The notes below the pieces were generated by a model. It was given only the letters and a program-made list of their open reading frames with translations, searched no databases and was not told the origin of the DNA. A stretch of DNA of 64,000 nucleotides. Origin: Mauremys mutica. Its lineage: Eukaryota > Chordata > Testudines > Geoemydidae. This document shows, piece after piece, positions 1 through 12,760 of this stretch. Every line of letters starts with the position of its first letter. Within the stretch, counting starts at the first letter, position 1. Where the stretch lies: assembly GCF_020497125.1 (NCBI RefSeq), contig NC_059074.1:191079415-191143414 (forward strand), written 5' to 3'. Made by a program: the position numbers and the translations under genes.

Positions 1-333
1 TGACATTCAGTTACCTAACAGAGATTGAGCTCTGGTAAACCACACTAAGTTTTCCAAGTCAATACAATCAAGTAAGCCTACGGTGACAGGGACTGTCTTT
101 TTGTTTTGCATTTGCGCAGCATTTAGCACAATGAGGGGTCCATGATTAGGGGTCCTCTGTGCTACAGTAATACAAAATGATAATAGAAGTAAATACTGTT
201 GCATACTACAGAAAAAACTAAAAGTTTCAGCTCTCATTCATTTCTAGAACAGGCAAGTTTTGAGGTACCACCCCTTAAAATTATATTACTATCTTATAAT
301 CAGCAAAGAAAGATGTTTATTTCTGTTCCTCAC

Positions 334-657
334 CTTTATTAGCTTCCCAGAACCATTTAGGTTGACCTCCTCTGCCAATTCAGCAGATCCCAATGTATCA
401 GCAATGAACTGATCAATGTGAGCAACTGGCTTGGTTCCAATTGTCTACAGGAACAAGTTAAAATAGGCAAAATATACAGTTTAGTGTACTTTTCTATATA
501 TTATAGTTGGTTCATAACTGCTTTAATATAGATGCCCTACTCCCCCCGCCCCGAGCCTGACCATTTGCTATTTTTCTTGGAGATAAAAGGGAATGAGAGT
601 ATAGTTAAGTCTTTTGGAGATATTTATCCTGTTTATTCGTGTGTGTGTGTGTGTGTG

Positions 658-700
<43 letters not shown>

Positions 701-3700
701 ACACACACAGGGAGGAAGGGAGAGAGGGTGTGTGTGTTTCACAAAGTCCACTCCAATAAAACAAGGTGTTATGATCCATTTAAGTTATATAGTAGTGACA
801 GGGTATAGATATCCTTCAGCACAGCTATTTAAACAAAACACTTCTTTACCTTACATATAAATTCAATGTCTTCTCTTTCAATATCTTTAATCACCATGAT
901 CTTCATTTTGTTCAAGAAATGTAGCGCTAGATCACTAAGAGCATCCCTAAAACCAAAGACAGTTCAAAAAGTGAATGCACAACACTATAAAACCAATAGT
1001 GCTAGCATGTGATTATTAGTTATAATTAGGATTTGTGTCATAGTAATAAAAATCCACTGAAGAATTTCAGTATTGGCTTATAAAAAACAACAACAACAAA
1101 AATTGTGAAGTCGAAGGTATGTTATTGTTCAGAGGGTGTGTGACAGAATCTGTATGCTCACTGAAAGTACAGGGGCTTCAGAAGCAACCAGTTTTTGAAA
1201 TTTCCTCCTTTGATGTTAGTGTTACAATTCAGCTTATGAAGAGTACCGATGCTTTAATCTAATAGTTACTTAGGAAACAGAAGTGTTATTTTATCAGGCA
1301 GTTAGCATACCGTAGAATAGACTTCTGAATGAGCAGCACATTGCATCCAGCCTTTTTAATTTGTTTAACTAAGTTTAGAATGTAGGCTCTCTCTTCACGC
1401 AATACTCTGTCCATTTGAGCATAGTCAGAAACAACGATCTGGTTGTCCATCTATTAAAAGAGAAAAATATTTAAATGTCTTCAAAAATTATTGAATGTAA
1501 GCTCAGAAGTACATTTCTTGTTGTTCATGCTGTTTCTATAATTCAGTGCAGTTGTGATGTAAGGCAAACAAGACTGAATACACCATTGCATCTATACACA
1601 TTTTAATGTTCCAATACAAGGACTTGTGGTTTTAAGTTACAACCTTTTATTACTACATGGTAAGTTTAAAACTAATGAGGTTCTGATATAATTTGTGGAA
1701 CAGGAAAGTTATGTATGACTATAACAGACTTAGGCTTGGTCTACACTAGATTTAGGTTAACACAAGGCAGTTTACATTGATGTAATTATGCCAGTGTCTA
1801 CACTAGAATGCTGCTTCCGCCAAAGTAAATGGCCTGCTAACTGACATCAGAACTCCACCTCCATGAGACATAGCACTTATGTTCCTGTAGTTAGGGTGAC
1901 GCAACTTACTTGGGCTGTTGGCTGTCATTCTTGTCAGTTTCATGGCTGCTGAGCTCACACAAAACTGACAAGCATGTTAATTTCACTGCCGGCAGGCTCA
2001 ATACTGGGCTAAGCTGGCCCTCCCACAGCTGTCAGCCAGGTGCCAGGCTCACAGCTGAAGCACCCACCCCGGGGTGACAGCCTGAGCTGTGAGCCCTGTG
2101 CGGGGCTCAAATTCACAGCATAGAGCTCCAGCTGTGAGCCCTGACCTGCTGCTCTGAGCCAGAGAGTACCATGAAACTGATGCCAGGCTCACCGCTCAGA
2201 TTGTCATCCTGCCGGTAGGTGAGGGGCTCCTGCTGTGAGTCCCACACATCTGTCAGTGCCCCACTTCAGTCAGTGCAAGTGCTAGTGGTGAGGATGCATA
2301 CCACCAGCAGAAGGAGGGCAGTGTGGACACCAAAAGCCAACAGAATTACTGCGATGGCTTCTGCAGCGTAGACAAGCCCTTAAGGAGTATTTTTTTTCTT
2401 CATTGTCTAATTACATGTAAATCCCCATGCACAAAGATATTAAATTCAGCAGGATCAGGCTAACTCACATCAGTCTTTGGAGCAGACAAGCAAAACTGAA
2501 TGAGTCCAATCTTGGCTTTTTCCACTCTAGTTACACCAGTATTCGCCAGCTTCTGAGTGAGGACTAGCCCTTCAACCAGTTCACAATCATCAATTGTTCC
2601 ACTGGAAACAAGAGTAGTAAAACATTAATTTAATGTTTTAGGGAAACAATTTTTAAAAGTTGGACAAGTTACTGTAATTAACAGAATTGCTAGATATGGA
2701 CTGCTACTTACCCAAGCTTTTTAACAATTTTAATGTCTCTAAGATCTACACTGCTAGCTGTAGTTGGATCAATCACCTTCATCACTGCATCCACACTCAT
2801 TGGAGAAAGGAGACTAGAATACTGAGATACAACCTAAAGGGATTTAATTAAGATAAATAAACTTAGTGTGAGGAAGAACACTTACAACTTAGTGGCATAA
2901 TCAAAATTAAGAAAATACCAATTTCAAAATTACACTAGCAAGCCATTCATAATCTCATTACTTTTCTTTTGTGCTTATAACCCTATATAGTTTGAAAATG
3001 AAATCTGATTTCTTCACATTTTCCCTTCCAATAAGTAGTTTATTACTGTAGTATTACTCGTACATGCGGGGTTACCAACAAAAGGTAGAACAATTGCTTC
3101 TGTGGTAAAAACCTATGCTCAGGCCTAGCACAGTCGTTCTCAATCGGGGGGTAGGCACATCAAACTTTATAGAGGTACAGCAAGCCTTCCCACTTACTCA
3201 TGGGGTCGCAACAGCACTTGAATTTGGCTTGTCCACCCCCAATCATGGAGGGGGTGGCCGGACCAAATTTGAGTGAGTGGTGTTGCGACCTGGCACACAG
3301 ACAGAACATTGACGGGAACCTCTGAGCTCTGCCCCACATTTTTCTGTTTGTCTTCAGTCATCCCAAGGAATTGCCTTTAAAATGAATTCCCCAATGCACA
3401 GTGACTTCTAGAGAAAGAAAGTACAGCCTGGGTCCGTATTATTCTTTTTTGCATAGACTCTACAGGACCCACGGGGGAGGTGATCCATGTATACATCTCC
3501 TCTGCTGCCCAATGTGGACCCTCCCAAACCCCTTCCTCCTCTATAGATTCTGGTGTCGGAATGCTCTCCCTGGGACCCTGCAGAGGAGATGGATAGTGTC
3601 ACAAAGGCAACCAACATCACTTCCACAATAGAAGGGTAAGATCTGTGCATGCAGGCCCCTCCTCTGTGCTGATCAGGGGATGTCATGATCTCTGGCTCTC

Positions 3701-6700
3701 CCCTCCCCCATTAAAAAAAGCAAATAAGGAAACATTTAACTTGACAGAAAAGAACAGCATGGATTTTGCAAACAGGGTCAGAGAGCAGATACAGTAGGTA
3801 AAGCTTGTAATCAACTGCAATATTATTCAGATATGGAGGAAACATTTTTTAAATAAACTTATGATTCAAAGGTGTAATAGAACTACAAGAAAATTGTGTC
3901 TTCATAGTCTTTGCATTTAAAGACATAGTAAACTTGAAATCTCATCTTTTTAGGAAACAGAAGTAAGCTGCTTTTGGGAGCTTTCCCTGACAATTTGGGG
4001 AGTTAGGCTTAAAATGACTGTTTAAAAAAAGTTTCTCCCCAGTGCAGTATGAAAAACCCACAAGAACAGAGAAAATAGTGTAATGGACTACACACAAGAT
4101 GACATTAAATGCCCAAAGTAAGCCAACTGAAAGAGGGGACAATTTTTTTCACTGTTCTTTCAGTTTTAGTGTAGCAGCCATGTTAGTCTGTATTCAGTTT
4201 TAGTAATCTTAGGTGTTACCTAAATACAGTAGATAAAAATTTCAGGAGTGAAATGTGACTAAGATTAAATTCAGTTAAATTTTTAGGTTGCGAGTAAATG
4301 CGAATCATAGAATCAAAGAATATCAGGGTTGGAAGGAACCCTCAGGAGGGCATCTGGTCCAACCTTCTGCTCTATGCAGGACCAATTCCCAACTAATTCA
4401 TCCCAGCCAGGGCTTTGTCAAGCCTGACCTTAAAAAAACTCTAAGGAAGGAGATTCCACCACCTCCCTAGGTACTGTAACCCATTCCAGTGCTTCATCAC
4501 CCTCCTAGTGAAAAAGTTTTTCCTAATATCCAACCTAAACCTCCCCCACTGCAACTTGAGACCATTACTCCTTGTTCTGTCAGCATCAATCAACTGCAGC
4601 ATCATGAAAAGTCAGCATGCTAGATGACCAGGAACAGTTACTGAAATTATCTATTGTCCCTATTAATCTGGCACATATGAAACAATATAAACCACACAAA
4701 AGAAGTCAGTACAAATAAAACAGTCTAGTTCAAAGAAGATCTGAATTCAGCTAATAAATGGATGAATTACTGGATTTAAAAGATCGGTATTTATTGTTTG
4801 TATTATGGTAGCACCTAGAGAATTCATTTTGCTAAACAATATAGAACAAAGGGACAAATGACATACAAAGAGTGGGAAAATGTGTAAAACAATACCCATG
4901 AACACACATTACAATTAATTTACGCAGACGTTAGGCTGAATAACCCCCCCCCCCCCACCCACCCCCACTAACTGGATAATTACTACCTTTGAATTCAGTG
5001 AAGTAGTTGCACTATTTAGCAAGGTTTCTCTGTCGCTTAGTTCAATTGGCTGTCCCATGTCGGTCAAGACTTCAGTACTCTTATCCAAAGCTTTCTGGAA
5101 TGACTCCGAAATGATGGTGGGATGGATTCCTATTAGAAGTTTAAATTCAAGTTTTCAGACTAATTGTTCACTTAACTTTATCATTTGATTTTCTTTAAAT
5201 TTTAGAAGCTGGTTCATTCCACTTACAATCTCATCCCAGCTTCAACTTTTGCCAGAAGCTGGGAATGAGCGACGGGGATGGATCACTTGATGGTTACCTG
5301 TTCTGTTCATTCCCTCAGGGGCACCTGGCACTGGCCACTGTCAGAAGACAGGATACTGGGCTAGATGGACTTTTGGTCTGACCCAGTTGGGCCATTCTTA
5401 TGTTCTTACAATACCCTTTGATTTTTGGACTGATAATGACAAATTATCTAAAACTAACATTTCAACAGAAACAGTTTTTTTTAATTTGTAGTTTTCTCTA
5501 CTTGAATAATGAAAGTGAACTAATCTCAATTTTACTTATTAATTCTCATTATCTCCCTGAAGTGTTTGAAACCCAAATACTTACATCCCACAAAACTGTA
5601 TTTATCAGTTTTAAGATTGTTATGAAAACAAATATATTCATATTATGTTTATAAAACCTTTACGAACAAAACAGGGTTCAGACCTAAGTAACCTTAACAG
5701 TTGTTCTTTATGGTGCCCCATCACCTACAAAGGGGTTTCCCAGACGACTTTAGGACGCACCCAATATCCTTTGCCTTGTCACAAGGAGCTGCTTTGGCTG
5801 CCAATACCAGCTGCACATCCCCTACTTCTGCTCCTGGTGTTACACACACGCTTCCTGTAAAGCGTATTTCTTGCTTTTATAGCAACAGACAGGCTGCAGA
5901 CAGTATTGCTGGCTAGCACCAGCAGTGGGAGAAGGTTTAGAGAGAATGGGCAGCTGGCAGCAGTAAAGAGGGAAGAAAAGAGAGCAGAGCCTTTGGGAGG
6001 TGGGACAAGAAATGAGGCAGGATGAACAAAAATGAGAATGTGAAAATAGGAAGAAAAGAAGGGAAAAAAAGGAAGAGGACAGAAACTGACAAGATAAGGC
6101 AATAACTGCAGGGAATGCTGTAAGGGTACACTGGTAATAACTCCAGATGTCAAGCACAAAGGGAGAGTGGGTGCGTGTAAGACAAGGTTGGAAATCGCTG
6201 CTATAATTGCCCACTAAACATGCAAACTCAATACTACCGAGCTTGAAAACAGATTTTGATTGGGATCCTTTTTACTATTCTATGGTAATTTCTCCCCAGT
6301 TTCAAAAGGTTTCAAGATAACTGAATAATTTTATTTGAAAAATGATATTGCCACATATTTATTCTGCTGTTTGAGAAATTAAGGAGAGGACAAAGGGGAA
6401 TTCAGCACATTACTGCAAGCTTACCTTTCAAAAAGGCCAGGTTTGTGCTGAATAACCCTGTTCCTAGCTATCTGGGTATTGCACACAAATTTATGTCAAA
6501 ATTTTACAAAGAGATATCCAAGTATTAACTAGAGATACTACATTAATAAGGACCATTCTAGGCTAGGTTATATTGAATAGATTTATACACAGAGTCACGT
6601 ACTTTTTGTATATTTGATCTAATCAGATATTTATATGGCCTTCCCATCAACACAGTATCCCTGTGCTTCATAGTCATTAGCGGATTTACCACTGAGGTAA

Positions 6701-9700
6701 GGAAGTACCAACATTCCCCAATTTATACATGTGGAACTGGCGCACAAAGAGATTCAAGTGACTTGCCCATGGTCACACAAAGTCATGGCAAAAACTGGGA
6801 ACTGAACCCAGATCTCTCAAGTCCCAGTCCAATGTTTTAACTACATCCTTCCTCTCAGACAGTAATGCGGTTCGCTTCAGGTCTGACAAGTTAGTTCTGC
6901 CTTAATATAGGTGACTACTTATAAGTATCCCCCTTTGATAATTCCAATGTGCTTATTTAATAAAGTGACTTGCCTTGCAGACCATTCCACTGTTCAGCAC
7001 CAGTATCAGTGGACTACTTCTCATGTGCCTACCATACTTTTGTGATAGTAGGGTTAAGAGCTGACAGGGCTCTCCTGCCCTGTTAGTTGACCAGCATGAG
7101 CACTGTTGTGGCAGAGAGGCACTGCATAACTGCCCTGTATACAGAGGGAGAGATCAATCCCTACTTGAGGCAAGCTTTTTTCGATTTAAGTTTTTTTTGT
7201 TTGAAAAGCAAGCCTTTAAAAAAAAAAGGGGGGGGGGAAATAAAAAAATCTGTTGAAGCAAGGAATATAAACTGTTCTGTTCAGCCCCTAATGGCTTCTT
7301 CACACAGCATCTGGTTGCTGCTGGCATGCTGTTAGCCTCACTGATTGGTACAGCAGAACTGCTAGTCCTCACAAGAATTTATACTGCTTCACACATTCCA
7401 AGCCTTTTACAAACATCAATCCTCTCAACAGTCCTGATAATAATAAATAAATATCTCTGTTTTACAAAAAATAAAGACCAGGTGATCTGCTCAAAGCCCA
7501 GCAAGAGTTCCTAGCTCCAAATTGTGGGTTAATTTCTTCATACCACACTATTTCACCCATCACGAACCATTATCTATAAAAAATTCGAAATACCAAAATA
7601 CCTTTAATAGCTATACTTGATCTGTAATACTGAAAGCAGATTCGAGCTCAAAAACATGAAGCTAAATGATTTGAGATTGCCACCAGAAATAAGACATTAG
7701 CAAGTACAGAAACAAAGCTCTTTTGAGTTACTTTTCAAATCAATGTTTTACCACTAAGAAGTTATACAATTAATGGACTTTCATTAACCAAAAACCAATC
7801 TTATTAATATTCAGTTATATATAATTAACTCTTCCAGGCATCTTCCCTTTTCCCCTTTTATTAAAGCCAAGCAGTAAAACGTACCCTTCTGAAGAAGTCT
7901 GGAACAGGCATCCAAGAGAGCACCAGCAATAACAACAACAGATGTGGTGCCATCACCAGCCTCAATATCTTGTGCCTTGGACAGCTCAACCAACTAAATA
8001 AAGACAGTTTGAGAACGTGTGACATGATTTATTGGAACCAGTTACTTTTATGCACCACTGGTACTTAATTAAGAAGGAAAAATATTTAATATTCCACTGG
8101 GGATTGTATAAAGAATGGTTTTACTTATTAACTTTAAATATACAGATTGGTTCTCCTTAATTTTGTGCATATATCTTTTCCCATGGTTATAAAAGGTACA
8201 AATACATATTTTAGCCCACTTATACCTGGTGTATAAACAATACAGAACATAAAATGTCCTGTGAGGTCCATACAGCAGGAAATTCCTTGCTTCTTGACTG
8301 ACCAGCAACACTGCTCTTTTATACAGGCAATGTTACCAACATCTCCTTGTCCCAAGGTATAACTTTAACCCATGACATTATGACAAGGATTAGAGTAAAG
8401 ATGCCCAGTTTACTGTCAGTTAATTAGAATCTAAGAATCCTCCCATAAACCACTGTTGTGCAGAGTACATAAAGCTTAATTATTGCATTACACCCAAACC
8501 ATTATTTGGTGTTTGGATTTTAGGCTGTCCCCACCCCCAAGATTCATGTAAAGAGCATCTAGGGCAGAACTTCAGTGCATTGCAGACTTGCAGTGCCACA
8601 ACACCAGTGTACTTCAGTGCCCTGCAGCTTTCTAGAACCACATTTATCCTCTCCTCAGATCCATGAACATCCTGAATTAATCTGGTACCTCCTTAGATTC
8701 TTCTGCCAACCAGGTTGGGACATACTGGTTTACAAGCTGAAAATTACTTACCATTTTGGCTGCAGGATGTAGAACCTGCATTTGTTTCAGAATAGTTGCA
8801 CCGTCATTTGTAATTGTCACATCTCCTTTACCATCTTGAATCTGGGGGAAAAAAAACAAAAAAAACCCACCACATATTTATAACTAAGGCTGACAGTTTG
8901 TCAAGGAGGTCACGGATTTCATGACTTCTGCAGTGGCCGGTGTACCTGGACAGGGGACTGCCTGAGCAGCTCGGGCAGCCCCTGGGCCAGTTGCACCAGC
9001 CACTGCTGGGGCAGTATCCAGCCACCCCTCCCCCATCAGAAGCAGGAGTCTGGGTGTGGGAGGGGCATGGGACAGGGAGATGTGGGCTCTGGGCAGTGCT
9101 TACCTAGGGGGCTCCCCAGAAGCTGCGACATTCCCCTCCCTCAGCTCCTAGGCGGAAGTGTGGCCACAGGGCCAGCTCCAAGCACCAGAGCAGCAAGCAG
9201 GTGCTTGGGGCAGCCAATGGGAAGGAGCGGCATGTCCAGCTCTTTAGCGGTGGGTCCCTCACTCCCTCTCGGAAGGAAGAGCCTGCTGCCGAAGAATGAA
9301 GCGGTGGCGGTATAGCTGCTGCCGATCTTGGCTTGGGGGGGGGGGGGGAGCCACTTGGCGCAGCAAAAACGCTGGAGCCAGCCCTGTGTGGCCAGACAGC
9401 TCTGCGCACTGCCACCACCTGCTGGCACCACCCCTACTGGCCATGGTTCCCAGCCAATGGGAGCTGCAGAGCCATTGCTTGGGGCAGAGGCAGCGTGAAG
9501 AGCTGGCTGGTCACACCTCCACCTAGGAGCTGAGCGAAGAGGCTGTTGCCCCTTCCGGGGAGGCATGGAGCCCGGTAGGGAGCCCGCCCAGCCCCCCAAA
9601 GATTTAGTCAGGGTATATGGTAGAAATCATGGACAGGTCACGGGCCGTGAATTTTTGTTTACGGCCTATGACCTGTCCATTACTTTTAATAAAAATACCC

Positions 9701-12327
9701 ATGACTAAAACGTAGCCTTATTTATGAGCTTAGATGCAGAAGACATTTTTTAACATTAAGATCCATAAAATATTTGATGTTCCCTTTAAACCAAAGGACT
9801 TCTTACTACTACTAAAGTTTCAGTGTATTGCCTCTTCCAACAACAATCATCAATACATATTCATGTAACTAGAAGTTATCTTGATGATTAGCAAATACAA
9901 AAAAACAAAACTATTCTTGTAAAAAACCGTTGAAATTTGCTTAAGTATTTATAATTGGTTTTAAAAATAATTAATTAGACACTTGTCTCAAAGCTTACCA
10001 TTTTATCCATTCCTTTTGGTCCAAGGCTTGTTCTAATAGCATCAGCAACGGCTGAAGAGGAAGTGAAAATGAGATGCTTTTATGCAATAGTCACTGACAT
10101 TCAGCTTTAAATTAAAACTGGTAAATGCTAAGAAAATTTACAAAAAACTTTAACAGTCTGAACATAATCAGTTCTTCTGTACAGAAAAGGACAAACAACC
10201 CTGATAAACTCTCATATGGAGCCATTTAGTTCCACTTTATTAAAAGTCTTACTAGTTTATTAAAAGTTTGAAAAACTTACTGATATGGCATAAATACATG
10301 GTCGATTCTAACACCTGGGCCTTGTTTACACTACGAAGTTTTGTCACCAAAAGCTGCCTTTTGCTTACAAAACAGGGGTGTACACACTACAAAGCTATTT
10401 TGGCGGCAAAACTCTGCTGTCTTGCCAACAAATTAAAGCCACCTCAATGAGAAGTATAAAACTTTTTGCCGCAAAGTTAAAGTGACAAAGCGTTAGTGTA
10501 GACACTGCTGTTTGTTTTGTCCACATAACTGGCTTCTGCCAGTATCCCACAATGCCTGCCCTGACCACTCTGCTCACTGTTTTGATCTTTGCTGCCCTGC
10601 AGGCATGTGCTCCTCTCCTTTCAAAGCTCTGGGAAGTAACTGAGAGCTGAGCATGCTGCTGCATTTGGGGAACAAAGAGCAAATCACTACCATGAAATGC
10701 TCCTGTTCTGCCCTGCACTAGTAACACAGGGGCAGGCAGACTGCTGCTGCAAGGAGCAAGGGGGGGGGGGGAGAGATGGGGCAGACTGCTGTGCTGCTTT
10801 GACATTCCTCAGCAGGGAGAGCTCACAGAGTTGCTCCCAGCAGCTGAGGAGGCTGTGGAAGAGCTTAAAGGGAATCAGAACCATAGGCAGGCAGAAGGAG
10901 CTGCTTCGGACAGCTGTGCAGAGGTGGGGCTGATGAGGGGGGTCCCTGTCCCCCAGGACAGGTTGGCCAGCCTGCAGTCTCCCATGCCTCAGACACACCA
11001 CTCTGCTCTCCCTACACACTTCCATTGAAAAAGCAGCTCACAATCTACTAGGGCGCCCCTGGAACCATGGGATTGAGAAACAGGGATCATGTGAAGCTGT
11101 ACCTGCCCCAAGAGGCATTGCAAATCCTTTCCAAAGCACCCTGCTGCCAATTGCAGTGGGATAGGTACCATGGTGCACTGCTCTCTGTGTCGATGCCACA
11201 GCTGTTAGCGTGGCACTCTGTCGACACAAGCAGGTAGTGTGGACATGCAACAGTGCTTTTCATTAAAGTGCTTTAATTAAAGTGGCATAACTTTTGCTGA
11301 CAAAACTCTGTAGCGTAGACCAGACCCTGGGATGTAATAAACACAATCAACACTTGATTTGTATGAAGTATTTTAAAATCCAATGGGGGTACTAATGATA
11401 TTACATGACACACAGGCTTAAAAATGCTGAAGGGTTTCACTCATCTGATAGTGGGTTATAATGCCTTTTCTCCAGGTACTCTGACCAGGGCTTGTGTCAA
11501 TAGCCACCTATAGCCTTTCCCTCCCACCAGCCTCTGGTCCTGGCGCCACACAGTTACGTTTAAATAAAACCCCCACACTAGCAAAAAACAAAACCAAGGA
11601 ACAAACCCCGAACAAGTCCAGCGGGGTGGGAAGCGGCTCTTCCCAACAGAAACGGCCCATGCCGTGTTCACTAAAGGGCAGAACTGGCCCAGCGGCTGTG
11701 CCTGAAGCGGTCAGGCCCACACGAACAGGAAACCCGCACACGATGATGGAGCAAAACGGAACCGCCGAGCCGGCCTGACAGCGGAGGGCCCCGACTGCCC
11801 CACCACTCGCTCACAATGAAGGCGTCTGGCCCCGCCGGCGGGGGAGGGGCAGGGTCCGTGTGATGGAGCCGCCCCCCGACTATGGGGCTAAGGAGGGGGG
11901 GGGGGGGGATCAGCGACTTCAGGAAGAAGCTGCCGCATCCTCATACTCCCCACACAGAGTCCGGAGGAGGAAACGGACAGCGAGCGAGTCTGAGCGAGCC
12001 GCTCCCCGGAGACCCTCCCCCGCCTCCGCCCGGAGCTGGGGGAGAAAGATTCCCTCAGTCCCCTTCCTTCGCCTCGCCAGGCCAACCCCCCTCCCGCCCC
12101 CCGCAGGCCGAGCCGCTCCCTCCCCTGCCCCGCTACAGCCCCACCCGGCCCAGGCCGCTCTTCCCCTACCCCCGCCCCGCCACAGCCCCTCCCGGGCAGG
12201 CCGCACCTTTGCCGGCGGAGATGTTGCTGAAGCGGATCTGCGCGGGCTTGTCCCGGTCCTGGTAGGCGCTTCGCTTGCGGCCCCCGTTGCCGCCCGTGAA
12301 AGCTCTGGACCCCGCGTTCTCCGGCAT
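334..12327 (-). CDS. CCT4: CCT4, T-complex protein 1 subunit delta (5' ten coding exons; gene runs off the left edge)
   Basis: CCT4 is one of eight subunits of the cytosolic ring chaperonin TRiC/CCT, which folds actin, tubulin and other proteins using ATP. Spliced coding exons, in order: 12207-12327, 9999-10051, 8752-8841, 7885-7993, 4987-5129, 2712-2833, 2469-2601, 1311-1450, 850-946, 334-444. All have AG/GT borders and the reading frame holds throughout, giving 373 codons. The family is about 539 residues long, so roughly the last 166 residues lie beyond position 1. Visible motifs are [11 protein letters not shown] (exon 2), the nucleotide-binding NDGATIL (exon 3) and GDGTTS at about residues 101-106 (exon 4), and [13 protein letters not shown] (exon 5). 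Together these cover the equatorial and intermediate domains and much of the apical domain. The start is the ATG at 12327-12325 ([10 protein letters not shown]), matching the family N terminus and lying in a CpG island. No frameshift or stop was seen, so this is a live gene and not a processed copy. Confidence 0.96.
639..709. repeat. (GT)n(AC)n microsatellite
   Basis: About 30 GT units with one C interruption at 664, followed by five AC units. It lies in the CCT4 intron between the exons at 850-946 and 334-444. The Cys-Val ORFs across it are repeat artefacts. Confidence 0.95.
1730..2382. mobile_element. Non-autonomous DNA transposon (hAT-like) in a CCT4 intron
   Basis: The block begins AGGCTTGGTCTACACTAG (1732-1749) and ends GCAGCGTAGACAAGCCCT (2363-2380), imperfect inverted repeats of each other. 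The inside is GC-rich and non-coding. The 'tctacact...gtagac' ends recur in at least four other elements of this window (10.3, 37.3, 46.9 and 50.2 kb), so this is a dispersed family. It carries no transposase. Confidence 0.65.
3125..3380. repeat. Degraded hAT-like fragment
   Basis: A 'cacagtcgttctcaatcggg' start resembles the CAGTGGTTCTCAA end of hAT MITEs in this window. The opposite end was not found. It lies in a CCT4 intron. Confidence 0.3.
4296..4600 (-). mobile_element. CR1 LINE 3' fragment, antisense
   Basis: On the plus strand it reads aatcatagaatcaaagaat, then 'ggttggaaggaaccctcagg', and later 'ccattccagtgcttcatcac' and 'agtgaaaaagtttttcctaa'. This is the reverse complement of the well-known CR1 3' segment. 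The copy is 5' truncated and lies in a CCT4 intron. Confidence 0.85.
4946..4970. repeat. Poly-C tract
   Basis: A run of about 15 C followed by C-rich CCCA units, 17 bases downstream on the plus strand of which lies the CCT4 exon ending at 4987. Low-complexity sequence. Confidence 0.8.
5250..5408 (+). mobile_element. CR1 LINE 3' end, sense
   Basis: It contains 'ggatactgggctagatggac', 'tggtctgacccagt' and the tail 'cttatgttctta', the standard 3' terminus of sauropsid CR1 elements. It lies just upstream of the CCT4 exon 4987-5129 on the transcribed strand. Confidence 0.85.
5410..6680. other. CCT4 intron sequence, nothing recognised
   Basis: AT-rich intron followed by a purine-rich stretch at about 5930-6090. 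ORFs of 60-126 codons here are compositional and show no domain. Confidence 0.5.
6690..6845 (-). mobile_element. MIR-type CORE-SINE fragment, antisense
   Basis: The plus strand carries 'gtgacttgcccatggtcaca' followed by 'gaactgaacccagatctctc', the inverted core of MIR (ttgggcaagtcacttaa... and ttcgaatcc...). It is an ancient, diverged copy. Confidence 0.65.
7390..7510 (-). mobile_element. Possible MIR fragment, antisense
   Basis: The order 'ttacaaacatcaatcctctc', then 'tctgttttac', then 'gtgatctgctcaaag' matches the reverse complement of the MIR 3' half. It is diverged. Confidence 0.4.
8886..9721. mobile_element. Non-autonomous DNA transposon with TAAGGCT ends
   Basis: It starts TAAGGCT at about 8886 and ends AGCCTTA at about 9721. 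Near the right end is an internal inverted pair, 'gacaggtcacgggccgtgaa' and 'tacggcctatgacctgtcca'. The middle is GC-rich and lacks transposase coding. The overlapping ORFs of 65-152 codons are not supported. It lies in the CCT4 intron between the exons at 8752-8841 and 9999-10051. Confidence 0.6.
10316..11331. mobile_element. About 1-kb non-autonomous DNA transposon (hAT-like)
   Basis: The left end (gggccttgtttacactacga, then agttttgtca) is inverted at the right end (tgacaaaactctgtagcgta, then gaccagaccc), giving arms of about 30 bases. The inside is non-coding. It lies in the first CCT4 intron. Confidence 0.65.
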
Positions 12328-12760
12328 GGCGACTCCTCCGCGCCCCGCTGCTGCTAAGCTCTGGATGGAGACGGATCGGCCTGGCCTGGCCCGCCCGCAC
12401 TAACGATCCCCGCCGCGAAGCTTCCAGAACGCGCCGCCTCAGCCTCTGCACTTCAGGGCCGACAGGAGAAAGGGGGGAGGGGCTGGGCTGGAGCGGCGCG
12501 TGACGTCACTGCGGACCGCCTCTCCCGCGCGTGCTCGTCGGCCGGGGCCGGAGGCAATGTCTGCGCGAGGGGAGGGGTGGGGCTGGAGCGGCCATCTTGG
12601 GAGGCGGGGCTTCGCTACTAGCAACGGAAGCTCCAAGTCCGCTACCTTGCGGCGAGCACAGTCCGCCGGCTGCCAGCCCTGCCCGCAGAAGGAGCGGCTC
12701 GTGCGGAGTGGGCGGGGGCGCTCTCAGGAGCGGCCCGAGCCTGGTCCGTGCGGAGCGGGA
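11800..12760 (-). promoter_or_regulatory. CCT4: CpG-island promoter and first exon of CCT4
   Basis: A GC- and CpG-rich block surrounds the CCT4 start codon. Upstream of the ATG (rightward on the plus strand) are a palindromic CRE-type site TGACGTCA at 12501-12508, a YY1-like GCCATCTTG at 12591-12599 and a GC box (gaggcggggc) at 12601-12610. No TATA box was seen. This is the usual layout for a housekeeping gene. The ORFs of 110-190 codons here on both strands are by-products of GC richness. Confidence 0.75.
12501..12508. promoter_or_regulatory. Full CRE palindrome upstream of CCT4
   Basis: TGACGTCA, the full palindromic CREB/ATF site, lies about 174 bases upstream of the CCT4 ATG inside the CpG island. 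The position fits a proximal promoter element; factor binding is inferred. Confidence 0.5.

Noticed and set aside
1..333. Further CCT4 exons near the left edge
   Set aside because: The next expected segment (TGCASPGKTVTIVVRG-like) is not encoded on the minus strand here.
532..860. Cys-Val repeat ORFs
   Set aside because: Translations of the (GT)n microsatellite.
5779..6214. 124-126-codon minus-strand ORFs rich in Phe/Leu/Ser
   Set aside because: Products of a purine-rich plus strand; no domain and no splice context.
11860..12451. Overlapping ORFs of 95-187 codons on both strands
   Set aside because: They cover the CCT4 promoter, exon 1 and its flanks; CpG richness keeps stops away. The real CDS here is only 12207-12327.
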